Below, one piece after another: positions 27,313-36,093 of a stretch of DNA of 64,000 nucleotides. Within the stretch, counting starts at the first letter, position 1. Every line of letters starts with the position of its first letter. The position numbers were made by a program, and so were the translations under genes. The notes below the pieces were generated by a model. That model ran no database searches. It saw nothing but the letters and a program-made list of their open reading frames with translations, and was not told where the DNA came from. Origin of the DNA: Paraburkholderia phosphatilytica (GTDB lineage Bacteria > Pseudomonadota > Gammaproteobacteria > Burkholderiales > Burkholderiaceae); contig NZ_QQOA01000020.1 of assembly GCF_003443895.1 (NCBI RefSeq), forward strand, positions 62,001-126,000, given 5' to 3'.

Positions 27313-27832
27313 CCTCGGCGTGATCGTGCGCGGCTGGGTTGATCGTCCAATCCAGCCGCCACGGCGTGGCGAGCGCGCACTCGTCGCAATTCGGCTGCTC
27401 GCCGCCACGATCGACGACGATGAAATCGCTGACACGATCGAGCGCGAGCAGCGGATGGTGCCACGCGCCCTTCGCATAGTTCACGCCCTGCCAACCTTCG
27501 CTCACGAACGCGCGCATCCTTGTGGGATCGAACTCACCGGCGGGCGCAACGACGACGAGATAGCGCGCGCCGTCGAGCGGCAGAAATGCCTGGCTGCCTA
27601 GCGGATGCCGTTCCATCAGCGCGATCTCCACCGGCTCCTCACGTGGCTGCGCGCGGAACAGGTTGATCAGCGGCCGGCCGCCTGCTTCGCACACATCGAC
27701 CTTCGCGAGATCGTGAAAGCGCTCGGTCGTGCCGCCGTTGATCGGGAAATGACGCGCGCCTGCAAGCTCGATCACATCGCCGAACGGCGCGAACGCGGCG
27801 CGCGTGAGCGGCTCGACGGAAAGCGTGTTCAT
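27284..27832 (-). CDS. allA: Ureidoglycolate lyase
   Basis: A 182-aa AllA-type ureidoglycolate lyase, releasing urea from ureidoglycolate to give glyoxylate. Family features are the N-terminal LTRAAFAPFGDVIE, the MERHPLGSQAFLPLDG segment near residue 75, AFVSEGWQGVNYAKGAWHHP near 110, and the C-terminal NCDE. It follows allantoicase by 10 bp in one operon, giving two successive steps of purine ring breakdown (allantoate to ureidoglycolate to glyoxylate). Its 3' end overlaps the SucA-like gene on the other strand by 29 bp. Confidence 0.9.
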   Translation of the reverse strand: MNTLSVEPLTRAAFAPFGDVIELAGARHFPINGGTTERFHDLAKVDVCEAGGRPLINLFRAQPREEPVEIALMERHPLGSQAFLPLDGARYLVVVAPAGEFDPTRMRAFVSEGWQGVNYAKGAWHHPLLALDRVSDFIVVDRGGEQPNCDECALATPWRLDWTINPAAHDHAEVSTTLVAQP

Positions 27833-27842
27833 CGCGGCACTC

Positions 27843-28853
27843 CTATTCGATCTCGCCCCACAGACGCAGACGCGACACGCCGCCGTCGGGGAAAATATTG
27901 AAGCGCACGTGCGTCACCGGGCCGAGCGCGGCCAGGTCCGCTTCGAACATATGCACGTGATCCATCTGCAGTTTCTGCTCGTCGAGCAGCACCGGCCAGA
28001 ACATCGCCTGGGTGATCAGCGAATCGTCGGTGCCGCCCGCGACGCGCGCGGCCTGCAACGAGCAGCGATCCGGGAAATTGCCCTTGAAATGCGCGGTGTC
28101 GACTTCAACTCGACGGATCACGCCGGGCCGCGCGAGTGCCACGATCGCCCAGTCGTTGCCAGGCTCGCGGCGGCGGCGGGTCTCCCAGCCATCGCCCATG
28201 TTCACGCCGCGGCCGGGCATCAGCATCTGCGATGCGAGCCCGAAGTGCTGGTTGTTCGCCGCGACGAGATACGCGCCGTTTTCGGTGGCGGCGAGATCGA
28301 CGAGCGAGCCGCGTTCGACACGCGTCCAGTCGCGCGCCGGCTGACCGTACACGCGCAGTCGCGCGAGGCCACCATCCGGATACAGGTTCACGCGCAGATG
28401 CGTGAAGGTGTCGCGCGCGGCGACGTCGACATAGTGGTGCTGGTTGCCCTGCAACGTGGTGGCCGGCACGACCGTCTGCCAGTCGGCGTTGTCGGGCGGC
28501 GTCTCGCCATCGCAGCGGCAACCTTCGATCGATGCGGCCGGCGGGAAGTTGCCCGTGAAGTGGCTCGTATCCAGATCCATGCCGTAGATCACGCCGGGGC
28601 GCGCGAGCCTGATCACGCAGAAGTCGTGGCCCGTGGTGCGCTTGCGGCGCGTCTCCCAGCCGTCCATCCATTTGCCGTGATCGTCGTACTTGCCGGGAAT
28701 GAAGACGGCGGGCTGCGGGTCCAGCATGCGTTCCTTCGGCGCGAAGAACTCGTCGCTCGCGAAGAGCGCTTTCGCGCCCAGCCGCGGATCGGCGAGGTTC
28801 ATGTAGCGGCGCGTGAAGGCGGGGGCGTTGGGGTCGAGCGTCGGAATGGCCAT
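27843..28853 (-). CDS. alc: Allantoicase
   Basis: A 336-aa allantoicase, hydrolysing allantoate to ureidoglycolate and urea. It consists of two repeated jelly-roll halves, visible as two similar motifs. The first half has DGWETRRKRTTGHDFCVIRL and, later, TSHFTGNFPP. The second has DGWETRRRREPGNDWAIVAL and TAHFKGNFPD. It sits between dctA (79-bp gap upstream) and allA on the same strand and is probably controlled by the GntR protein at 30491. Products feed nitrogen and glyoxylate metabolism. Confidence 0.93.
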   Translation of the reverse strand: MAIPTLDPNAPAFTRRYMNLADPRLGAKALFASDEFFAPKERMLDPQPAVFIPGKYDDHGKWMDGWETRRKRTTGHDFCVIRLARPGVIYGMDLDTSHFTGNFPPAASIEGCRCDGETPPDNADWQTVVPATTLQGNQHHYVDVAARDTFTHLRVNLYPDGGLARLRVYGQPARDWTRVERGSLVDLAATENGAYLVAANNQHFGLASQMLMPGRGVNMGDGWETRRRREPGNDWAIVALARPGVIRRVEVDTAHFKGNFPDRCSLQAARVAGGTDDSLITQAMFWPVLLDEQKLQMDHVHMFEADLAALGPVTHVRFNIFPDGGVSRLRLWGEIE

Positions 28854-28932
28854 GGTCGGTACTCTTTCGGTGTCTCGTGTTGAATGTCGAGCGGCGGCGC
28901 GTGGATACGTTGAGCGCCGTCGTTTCAGTGTT

Positions 28933-30264
28933 TCAATGCGCCGGGGCGTGCTGGCCTGCCGGTGCGGCTTCGCCTGCGGCGATTTCTTCGGCAGGCTGGA
29001 AGCGCAGCGCCGGGTCGAGGTTCAGCACGCGGCGGGCGCGCGCCTTGTCGATGTCGTTCTCCCACACCGCGACGACGACCGTCGCGACGCAGTTGCCGAT
29101 CAGATTCGTAAGCGCACGGGCAATGCCGACGAACCAGTCGACCGGCAGGATCAGCACGAGACCCAACACCGGGATCGCCGGAATCGCGGACAACGTCGCG
29201 GCGAGAATCACGATGGCCGAACCGGGAATGCCGTGCGCGCCCTTCGACGTGATCAGCGACACCAGCACCACAACGATCAGGTCGTGCATCGACAGCGGCG
29301 TGTTGGTAGCCTGCGCGATGAAGATCACCGCGAGCGTCAGATAGATCGAGAAGCCGTCGAGGTTGAACGAGTAGCCCGTCGGAATCACGAGGCCCACCGT
29401 CGAGTCCTTCACGCCCATCCATTCGAGCTTGCGCATCACCTGCGGCAGCACGGCGTCGGAGGAAGCCGTGCCGAGCACGATCGAAAGTTCCTCGCGCAGA
29501 TAGCGGATCAGTTTGAAGATGCTGAAGCCCGTGAGCCGCATCACGATGCCGAGCACCACCGCCACGAACACGATGCAACTCGCGTAGAACACGATCACCA
29601 GCAGGCCGAGCTGCTTGAGCGACGCGACGCCATACGTGCCGGTCGTGAACGCGATCGCGCCGAGCACGCCGAGCGGCGCGAGCTTGATGATGAAGCTCAT
29701 CACCTTGAAGAAGATCTGCGCCATCTCGTCGATCAGGTTGTTCACGCGCTGCGCCTTGTCGCCGAGCAACGACAGCGCCGCGCCGAACAGCACCGAGAAC
29801 ACGAGGATCTGCAGCACGTCGCCGGTCGCGAACGCGTCGATCGCGGTATCGGGAATGATCTTCAGCAGGAACGCCGCGGTGTCCTTCAGGTTCTTCGCGT
29901 GCTCGGTGTAGGTGGCGAGCGACGCCGCGTCGAGCGAATGGAGATTGACGTTCATGCCGGCGCCCGGCCGCGTCGCATACGCAAGCACCGCGCCGATCAC
30001 GAGCGCGACCGTGGTCATCGCCTCGAAGTACACCACCGCTTTCAGCCCCACCCGGCCGACCTTCTTCAGATCGCCCGCGTGCGCCATGCCGCTCACCACC
30101 ACACAGAACACAATCGGCCCGATCACCATCTTGATCAGCTTCAGGAAGCCGTCTCCGAGCGGCCGCAACGACTGCGCGAAATGCGGGAACACAGCGCCGA
30201 TCACGATGCCCGCGACCAGCGCGATCACGACCCGCCCGAACAACGAGTTGAAGAACTTCGCCAC
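28933..30264 (-). CDS. dctA: Dicarboxylate/proton symporter DctA
   Basis: A 443-aa DAACS-family symporter for C4-dicarboxylates. LIKMVIGPIVFCVVVSGMA is in the first half. The re-entrant loop region contains SSDAVLPQVMRKLE, followed by GYSFNLDGFSIYLTLA and the TSKGAHGIPGSAIVIL loop, all DctA hallmarks. GTG start with AGGAG upstream. It heads the operon with alc and allA, so it may serve allantoin-derived dicarboxylates or an uptake need during purine use. The FadR-like operator lies 31-45 bp upstream. Confidence 0.9.
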   Translation of the reverse strand: MAKFFNSLFGRVVIALVAGIVIGAVFPHFAQSLRPLGDGFLKLIKMVIGPIVFCVVVSGMAHAGDLKKVGRVGLKAVVYFEAMTTVALVIGAVLAYATRPGAGMNVNLHSLDAASLATYTEHAKNLKDTAAFLLKIIPDTAIDAFATGDVLQILVFSVLFGAALSLLGDKAQRVNNLIDEMAQIFFKVMSFIIKLAPLGVLGAIAFTTGTYGVASLKQLGLLVIVFYASCIVFVAVVLGIVMRLTGFSIFKLIRYLREELSIVLGTASSDAVLPQVMRKLEWMGVKDSTVGLVIPTGYSFNLDGFSIYLTLAVIFIAQATNTPLSMHDLIVVVLVSLITSKGAHGIPGSAIVILAATLSAIPAIPVLGLVLILPVDWFVGIARALTNLIGNCVATVVVAVWENDIDKARARRVLNLDPALRFQPAEEIAAGEAAPAGQHAPAH

Positions 30265-30294
30265 AGCAGTCTCCTGGTTGATTCAACTGTTCAT

Positions 30295-30309
30295 ACTGGT
30301 CCGACCAGT
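30295..30309. promoter_or_regulatory. FadR-type operator before dctA
   Basis: ACTGGTCCGACCAGT is a perfect palindrome (arms ACTGGT/ACCAGT, 3-nt spacer) containing TGGTCCGACCA, the classic FadR-subfamily recognition pattern TGGTnnnACCA. It is placed to repress dctA-alc-allA. Confidence 0.75.
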
Positions 30310-30459
30310 GATGTTATGGACGATATTAGGAAACCGATATGGTGAGGTCAAGGAATCAAAAGGCAGTGTTTACCCGCGCATTTTCTGAGTACGGCAGCGT
30401 CTCCGATCTGCTATCCAGCAGTGACGGGCATGCGGACGTCGGCAGGCGGGATTACAATG

Positions 30460-30470
30460 AGGTCAGACCA
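30460..30470. promoter_or_regulatory. Second FadR-type operator before the GntR gene
   Basis: AGGTCAGACCA shares ten of eleven pattern positions with the site at 30297-30307 and ends 20 nt before the GntR start codon, just ahead of its GGAGA. It suggests autorepression. Confidence 0.6.
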
Positions 30471-30490
30471 GCCTGGAGAACCCGAGCACG

Positions 30491-31183
30491 ATGAAGAACG
30501 TTCCCCATACCGTCACCGATGCCGCGATCGCGACGATCCGCGAACGGATCGAGACCGGCATCTATCCGGTTGGCAGCCTGCTGCCCGCGCAGCGTCAATT
30601 GTCGGAAGAACTGGAGATCAGCCGGGCATCGCTGCGCGAAGCGTTAACCACGCTCGAAGCGCTCGGACTCCTGAAGATCCGTCCCGGCAAGGGCGTGTAC
30701 GTGGAAAGCGCGCAGGCGCCGGCAACACAGACCTGGCGGTTTGCCGATCAGACGTCGTTGCCGGATACGTACCAGATGCGCTTTGCGCTGGAAGGCTTCG
30801 CCGCGCGCATGGCGGCGCTCGCGATCAGCGATGTGGATGTCGACTGGTTCGAGCAGAATCTCGCGGCGCTGCAGGCGGCGCTGTCGCATAACGAGCTCGA
30901 TGAAGCCGCGCAGCTCGATTTCGATTTCCACATGCGCATTGTCGGCATTGCGGGCAATGCGGCGATCGAATCGATCCTGCGCAGCAGCGCGGACATCATG
31001 AAGGAGAGTCAGCGCATGCCGTTCTACCGGCGCGAACTGGTGCTCTCCACGTGGCGCGAGCACGGCGAGATTCTCGATGCGCTGCGCCAGCGCGATTCGG
31101 AGGCCGCGGGCCGCGCGATCGAAGCGCACATCGTCAACGCCGCGCAACGCGCGGGGGTGTATTTTCCGACGCCGCAGCGGTAG
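30491..31183 (+). CDS. GntR-family regulator, FadR/FCD subfamily
   Basis: A 230-aa GntR protein with an N-terminal winged helix (PAQRQLSEELEISRASLREAL and IRPGKGVYV, residues about 30-75) and an all-helical FCD effector domain. Candidate metal-binding residues in FCD are the Asp and His of DFDFHMRIVG, the later REHGEILDAL and the C-terminal EAHI. It diverges from dctA-alc-allA over 226 bp with two matching operators. It very likely senses an intermediate of purine or dicarboxylate metabolism and represses that operon and itself. Confidence 0.87.
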   Translation: MKNVPHTVTDAAIATIRERIETGIYPVGSLLPAQRQLSEELEISRASLREALTTLEALGLLKIRPGKGVYVESAQAPATQTWRFADQTSLPDTYQMRFALEGFAARMAALAISDVDVDWFEQNLAALQAALSHNELDEAAQLDFDFHMRIVGIAGNAAIESILRSSADIMKESQRMPFYRRELVLSTWREHGEILDALRQRDSEAAGRAIEAHIVNAAQRAGVYFPTPQR

Positions 31184-31210
31184 GCCTTAGCTTTACCGCT
31201 GCGCTTGAAA

Positions 31211-33010
31211 TCAACCCGTCTTGCGCACCGGCGCAAACCTGCGCTTGCCCATCGCCGGCACCACGCGGCGGAAGCGCTCGCGCTTGTGCTCTTCCTCGAA
31301 GTGCAGCAGCGAAGGCTTGATCAGGTCGCTACGCGACACGATACCGATGAGCCGCCGCGACGTGCGATCCACCACCACCGGCAGACGTTCGACGTTATGT
31401 ACCGCGAGCCGCGTTGCAACCAGTCGGCAGGTTTCTTCCGGCAGCGCGAGGAGCGGATCGCCCTTCGGCAACGCTTCGACCACCGAGACGTCGCGCGCCA
31501 ATGCCGCATCGCCATGCACGTAGCGCTCGAGCAACCCACGATCGACCATGCCGATCACCGCGCCGTCGCGCACCACCGGATACGCGCGGCGCTTCTGTGC
31601 GGCGCCGAAGTACGTGGCCAGCGTATCGGCGATGCTCGTGGCCGCATCGATCGATTCGACGGTCTGCGTCATCACTTCGTCCACGTAGTGGCGTTCGAGC
31701 GGATCGACGCCGTACTCGCGATAGATGTGATAACCGCGCCGCGCGATCTTCTCCGTCATGATCGAACGGCGCATCACGACCGTCGCGAAGCCATGCGCGA
31801 CCAGCGTGGCCGTCAGCAGCGGCAACAGCGCGTTGCTGTCATGCGTGAGGCCGAACGCGAACACGATGGCAGTCAGCGGCGCGCCAAGCGTCGCGCCGAG
31901 CGTCGCGGCCATGCAGACTAGCGGCCACAGCGCGGGCTGATGACCGGGCAGGATGGGGCCGAGCACGGTGCCGAGCCCTGCGCCCAGCATCAACAGCGGT
32001 GCGAGCACGCCGCCTGACGTGCCGGAGCCGAGCGCGATCACCCACATGATCGCCTTCACGACGAGCAACGCGAGCGCAATCTGCAGTGCGATGTGCTGAT
32101 GGAGCAGATCGCCGATCACGTCGTAACCCACGCCGAGCGCGCGCGGCTCGACAAAACCGCCGATCCCGACGACGATGCCGCCCAACGCGGGCCACCACAT
32201 CCAGTGGATCGGCAGTTCCGAGAACAGGTCTTCGATCTTGTACAGCGCAGCGGAGAGGCCGGATGCGAGCGCGCCGCACAGCAGGCCCGCGATCACGCAC
32301 GACAGGAGCGCCCAGCCGCCCGGCGCCGCTGTCTCCAGCGGAAACAGAGGACCCGTGCCGAAGAAGATCGCGCGCGCGAAGCCCGCCACCGCGCAGGCCA
32401 CCGCCACCGGCAGGAAACTGCGCGGCCGCCATTCGAACAGCAGCAGTTCGACGGCGAGCAGCGCCGCCGCGACCGGCGTGCCGAACACGGCCGTCATGCC
32501 GGCCGCCGCGCCCGCGACGAGCAGCGTCTTGCGCTCCGCCGCGGTCACCTTCACGCATTGAGCGATCAGCGAGCCGAGCGCGCCGCCCGTCATGATGATC
32601 GGGCCCTCGGCGCCGAACGGGCCGCCGCTGCCGATCACGATGCCCGACGACAGCGGCTTCAGGATTGCCACCTTCGGCGACATCTTGCTCTTGCCGAACA
32701 GGATCGCTTCGATCGCTTCAGGAATGCCGTGACCGCGGATCTTGTCCGAGCCGTAGCGCGCCATCAGGCCGACGATCACGCCGCCGACCACCGGAATCAC
32801 CACGACCCACAGGCCCAGATGGTTCTGCGCGGGCGAGCGGTCGGCGAACGAAAACGCACCGAAGAAGAACAGGTTGGTGAACAGCCGGATCAGGTTCAGC
32901 AGCACGTAGGCTGCCAGCGTGCTGACTGCGCCGATGCAAGCCGCCAGCAGGAAGATCAGAGGTAATCGCGCGTTGATCGAGAAATCGCGCTTGTGTAAAG
33001 CGATGCTCAT
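31211..33010 (-). CDS. ClC-family chloride channel/antiporter with CBS pair
   Basis: A 599-aa ClC protein. The ion-path motifs are GHGIPEAIE, GSGGPFGAEGP (gating Glu kept, the usual Arg before it replaced by Ala) and GSGTSGGVLAPLLMLG. Two C-terminal CBS domains cover residues about 450-570 (VMTQTVESIDAA and LPVVVDRTSRRLIGIVSRSD). The internal proton glutamate region reads AVELLLFEW, so the second Glu of the bacterial EE pair is not obvious. The ATG at 33010 is used; the longer frame begins with TTG. The gene is alone, with an AT-rich dyad about 43-61 bp upstream. Confidence 0.88.
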   Translation of the reverse strand: MSIALHKRDFSINARLPLIFLLAACIGAVSTLAAYVLLNLIRLFTNLFFFGAFSFADRSPAQNHLGLWVVVIPVVGGVIVGLMARYGSDKIRGHGIPEAIEAILFGKSKMSPKVAILKPLSSGIVIGSGGPFGAEGPIIMTGGALGSLIAQCVKVTAAERKTLLVAGAAAGMTAVFGTPVAAALLAVELLLFEWRPRSFLPVAVACAVAGFARAIFFGTGPLFPLETAAPGGWALLSCVIAGLLCGALASGLSAALYKIEDLFSELPIHWMWWPALGGIVVGIGGFVEPRALGVGYDVIGDLLHQHIALQIALALLVVKAIMWVIALGSGTSGGVLAPLLMLGAGLGTVLGPILPGHQPALWPLVCMAATLGATLGAPLTAIVFAFGLTHDSNALLPLLTATLVAHGFATVVMRRSIMTEKIARRGYHIYREYGVDPLERHYVDEVMTQTVESIDAATSIADTLATYFGAAQKRRAYPVVRDGAVIGMVDRGLLERYVHGDAALARDVSVVEALPKGDPLLALPEETCRLVATRLAVHNVERLPVVVDRTSRRLIGIVSRSDLIKPSLLHFEEEHKRERFRRVVPAMGKRRFAPVRKTG

Positions 33011-33052
33011 GGTCAATCGAGGCCTATCAGTAGAACTGCACGAACCGTCGAA

Positions 33053-33071
33053 TATATCACATGATGATATA
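33053..33071. promoter_or_regulatory. AT-rich dyad upstream of the ClC gene
   Basis: Arms TATATCA and TGATATA pair perfectly around CATGA, in the promoter position for the leftward ClC gene. A related element precedes the HPP-CBS gene (34436-34447). Confidence 0.5.
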
Positions 33072-33120
33072 AATTGACGAGAAGACGCCGGTGTTGCCGC
33101 AATGCAGCGACGCGCCGGCT

Positions 33121-34338
33121 TTACGCCACTTTTCTTTCGAGTCCGGCCGAATGCCGGTACAGGCCCGAGATCAGGTCCACCTGCGTGATCATGCCGACCA
33201 CGCGTTCGGTCGCATCGACCACCGGAATGTGGTGGTGGCCGTGGTGTGCGAACAACGGCACGAGCTCCGTCAGCGGTGCTTTCGCGCCCACGCTCACCAC
33301 GTGGCTGGTCATCACGCTGCCAACTGCGGGGCCCGAACCGTCATCGCGCCCGCCGCCCGTCAGACCGAACAGCGACGCGAGACGCGAAGCGCCCGAGCCG
33401 GCGCCACGTTCGCCGAAACTCGCGGCGAGGTTCGCGCGGGTCACGATGCCCGCGAGGCGCCCGTCCGCTTCGGTCACCGGCAGCGCCTTCACGTTGTGCT
33501 CCCGAAGCACCGCGAACGCCCGTGCGATCGCGGTATCGCGCGTCACCGACTGCACGCGGCGCGACATGATGTCGGCGGCAGTCAGTTCGCCGAAGCCGCG
33601 CGCGAACGCCTGCAGTTGCGTCTCGCGCATCAGCTTTTCCAGATCGTCGAGATCGACGTCAAGCCATTCGCTCTGACGGCGTACCACCGCTTCGAGATCG
33701 GCGCGCGTAAAGCCCGGCGTGATGCCTGGTGTATCTGGCGTGATACCCGCGGGCTGCGCGGACTGGGCTGCCTTCGCATCTTTCGCACGATCGTGCGGCA
33801 CGGTGTGCGGATAGCGGTGCCCCGTCGCCGCGTGATACGCGAGCGCCGCGGCAAGCAGTGCGCACGACTCGACGAAGATCGGCGTGAGCACGAAGCCGAA
33901 ACCGAGCCGATGGATCGCGGGTCCGCCCAGCACCGCCGTCAGCGCCACCGCGCCTGATGGCGGGTGCACGCAGCGCAGCAAAAACATTCCGCAGATCGAG
34001 ATGCTCACGCCGAGCGCGGCTGCCAGCACCGGATCGCCGACGAGCATCGCGCACGTCACGCCCACCGTGGCCGACACGAGATTGCCGCCGATGATCGACC
34101 ACGGCTGCGCGAGCGGACTCGCGGGCACGCCGAACAGCAGCACGGCCGACGCCCCCATCGGTGCGACGAGCAGCGGGAAGTCCGCGCCGCCGCCGAACAG
34201 CACGTGCATCGAGCCGCCGGTGAACGCGATGCCGAGCAGCGCGCCGAGGCACGAGCGCCAGCGTTCGGGCCATCGGACGGTGACGGGCGCGGGGATGAAA
34301 CTGGACAGCCAGCGTGAGAATGGAGTGCGGGAAGACAT
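33121..34338 (-). CDS. HPP-family membrane protein with CBS domains
   Basis: A 405-aa protein. The N-terminal HPP domain, with four or five membrane helices, carries the family motif CVHPPSGAVAL and PMGASAVLLFG. A linker rich in Ala and His follows. Two CBS domains are near residues 240-390 (ADIMSRRVQSVTRDT and HIPVVDATERVVGMITQVDL). HPP proteins include plastid nitrite transporters; bacterial roles are poorly known and CBS pairs usually sense adenosine ligands. Start is uncertain: ATG at 34338 is given, but an in-frame GTG at 34377 is possible and neither has a clear ribosome binding site. Shares an upstream AT-rich dyad with the ClC gene, so ion stress co-regulation is plausible. Confidence 0.82.
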   Translation of the reverse strand: MSSRTPFSRWLSSFIPAPVTVRWPERWRSCLGALLGIAFTGGSMHVLFGGGADFPLLVAPMGASAVLLFGVPASPLAQPWSIIGGNLVSATVGVTCAMLVGDPVLAAALGVSISICGMFLLRCVHPPSGAVALTAVLGGPAIHRLGFGFVLTPIFVESCALLAAALAYHAATGHRYPHTVPHDRAKDAKAAQSAQPAGITPDTPGITPGFTRADLEAVVRRQSEWLDVDLDDLEKLMRETQLQAFARGFGELTAADIMSRRVQSVTRDTAIARAFAVLREHNVKALPVTEADGRLAGIVTRANLAASFGERGAGSGASRLASLFGLTGGGRDDGSGPAVGSVMTSHVVSVGAKAPLTELVPLFAHHGHHHIPVVDATERVVGMITQVDLISGLYRHSAGLERKVA

Positions 34339-34435
34339 CGGTCGGGCGGAAACGGGTTGGGTCGGAGTCGAGCGCACACCCTAAAGGCGATGACTGCAAT
34401 GCGGAACGACTTTCTGGTCATGATTATATTATGTT

Positions 34436-34447
34436 GTGATATATCAC
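34436..34447. promoter_or_regulatory. Perfect palindrome upstream of the HPP-CBS gene
   Basis: GTGATATATCAC is a perfect 12-bp palindrome in an AT-rich island about 100 bp upstream of the HPP-CBS start. It resembles the TATATCA/TGATATA dyad before the ClC gene; the two sites may bind one regulator. Confidence 0.5.
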
Positions 34448-34515
34448 GGACCAGCTAGTGTTTCGAATGTTGGGACGATCCGCGCGTTGCCGCCCCGCGC
34501 CGCTTCAGTGCCGTT

Positions 34516-36084
34516 TTAGTGCCGTTCGTCCTGCGGCTTGCCCATGAGCAGGGATTCGGGATGCCGCTCCAGATAGTCCGCGAGCTGGTTCAGGCTCTGC
34601 GAGGTCCTCGTCAGTTCTGTCAGAGCGTGATGTATATCGGATTGCAGCGGCGAATCCTGCTGCAGCGTCGCTTGGGCGGTGCTGAAGGTGCGTTGTGCTT
34701 CGGTGAGCGTATCGCGCGCCTGCGGCAGCAGCTCGGTGTCGAGTTGATCGAATAGCGCAGTGGCGCGCGTCAGCGTCTCGTTCAGGTTGCGGCCGATGTC
34801 CGCGAACGGCACGCGGTCGAGCTTCCCCGCGATGTCCGCGATCTGCACCTGCAGTTCTTCCAGCGTGTTCGGCACCGTGGGCAGCACGAGCGGCGTTCTG
34901 CCCGTATCGATGCTGACCGGCGGCGCGTTCGGAAACATGTCGAGCGCGATGTAGCGCTGGTTCGTCAGCAGATTGCCGGTGCGCAGCTGGCCACGCAGCC
35001 CGCGCGCGACGAGCCTGCGCAACAGCGCCTTGCCCTCCTCCGGATCGCTCTGTTGCACCGCATCGCGATAGCGGCGGCCGAGGCGGCTCGGATACAGGTT
35101 GATCGTGACCGGCATCAGGAAATCGCCGCGTTTCGCATCGTATTCGACGTCGATTTTCGTCACGTAGCCCAGTTCGATGCCGTGAAAATCGACGGCCGCG
35201 CCCACCGCGAGTCCGCGCAGCGACTGGTCGAACTTCATCATGACGGGCGCCGCCGGGCCATCGGGATCGCGCATCGCCGTGGTCTCGTCACTGGCAAGCG
35301 TGAACGATGCGCCGTCCGGCGCGGTCTCGCCGACGGATTGATCGGGCGGAGGCTGCTGAAACGCGATGCCGCCAAGCAGCACCGTGGCGAGGGATTGCGT
35401 GTTGAGGCGCACGCCGCTCGAGTCGAGCCGCAAGTCGACGCCGCTTGCATGCCACCAGCGCGATTTCAGATCGACGTAGCGGTCGTACGGCGCGTCGACG
35501 AACACGTCGACCGTCACGCCCTCGCCGTTGCTGTCCAGCGAAAACGCAGTGACCTGCCCGACCTGAACGTGCCGGTAGTAAACAGGCGAACCGATATCGA
35601 TCGAGCCCAGCGACGTGCCGTGCAGCACGTAACGCCGCCCGTTGCGTTCGCTCGTCACGGCGGGCGGCGTTTCGAGGCCAATGAACTGCGCGCGGCGCTC
35701 GCGTGAGCGGCCCAGATCCACGCCGATGTACGCGCCCGACAGCACGGTGCCGAGTCCGGACACGCCGCTCGAACCGATGCGCGGCCGCACGACCCAGAAG
35801 CGCGTGTCTTCGACGGCGAACTGCTTCGCGGTGTCGGTCAACTGCGCATCGACAAGCACGCGCGAGTGGTCGCGCGAGAGCCGGATGTCCTTCACCATGC
35901 CGATATCGAGGTTGCGATAGCGCAGCGTCGTCTTGCCGGCGGCGAGGCCTTCGGCGGTGAGAAAACTGATCGTGACGACCGGCCCGCGCGCGGCGATCGC
36001 CTGCACAGCGAGTGCGATGCAGACGAGCGCCGCCACGAGCGGCACCAGCCAGATCGGCGACGGCAGCGCGCTGCGGTTCAGCAC
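34516..36084 (-). CDS. MCE/MlaD-domain protein, PqiB-like
   Basis: A 522-aa protein with one N-terminal membrane anchor (WLVPLVAALVCIALAVQ, residues about 13-30) and three successive MCE domains. They start near residues 36 (VTISFLTAEGLAAGKTTLRY), 150 (HGTSLGSIDIGSPVYYRH) and 275 (LAVGAAVDFHGIELGYVTK), and a helical C-terminal region follows. PqiB-type proteins form periplasmic tunnels for lipids between the two membranes. The start is GTG, 9 bp after a DUF3313 lipoprotein gene. No pqiA or DUF330-type pqiC lies beside it, so the complex composition is unusual. Confidence 0.84.
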   Translation of the reverse strand: MLNRSALPSPIWLVPLVAALVCIALAVQAIAARGPVVTISFLTAEGLAAGKTTLRYRNLDIGMVKDIRLSRDHSRVLVDAQLTDTAKQFAVEDTRFWVVRPRIGSSGVSGLGTVLSGAYIGVDLGRSRERRAQFIGLETPPAVTSERNGRRYVLHGTSLGSIDIGSPVYYRHVQVGQVTAFSLDSNGEGVTVDVFVDAPYDRYVDLKSRWWHASGVDLRLDSSGVRLNTQSLATVLLGGIAFQQPPPDQSVGETAPDGASFTLASDETTAMRDPDGPAAPVMMKFDQSLRGLAVGAAVDFHGIELGYVTKIDVEYDAKRGDFLMPVTINLYPSRLGRRYRDAVQQSDPEEGKALLRRLVARGLRGQLRTGNLLTNQRYIALDMFPNAPPVSIDTGRTPLVLPTVPNTLEELQVQIADIAGKLDRVPFADIGRNLNETLTRATALFDQLDTELLPQARDTLTEAQRTFSTAQATLQQDSPLQSDIHHALTELTRTSQSLNQLADYLERHPESLLMGKPQDERH

Positions 36085-36093
36085 GTCGTTCCG

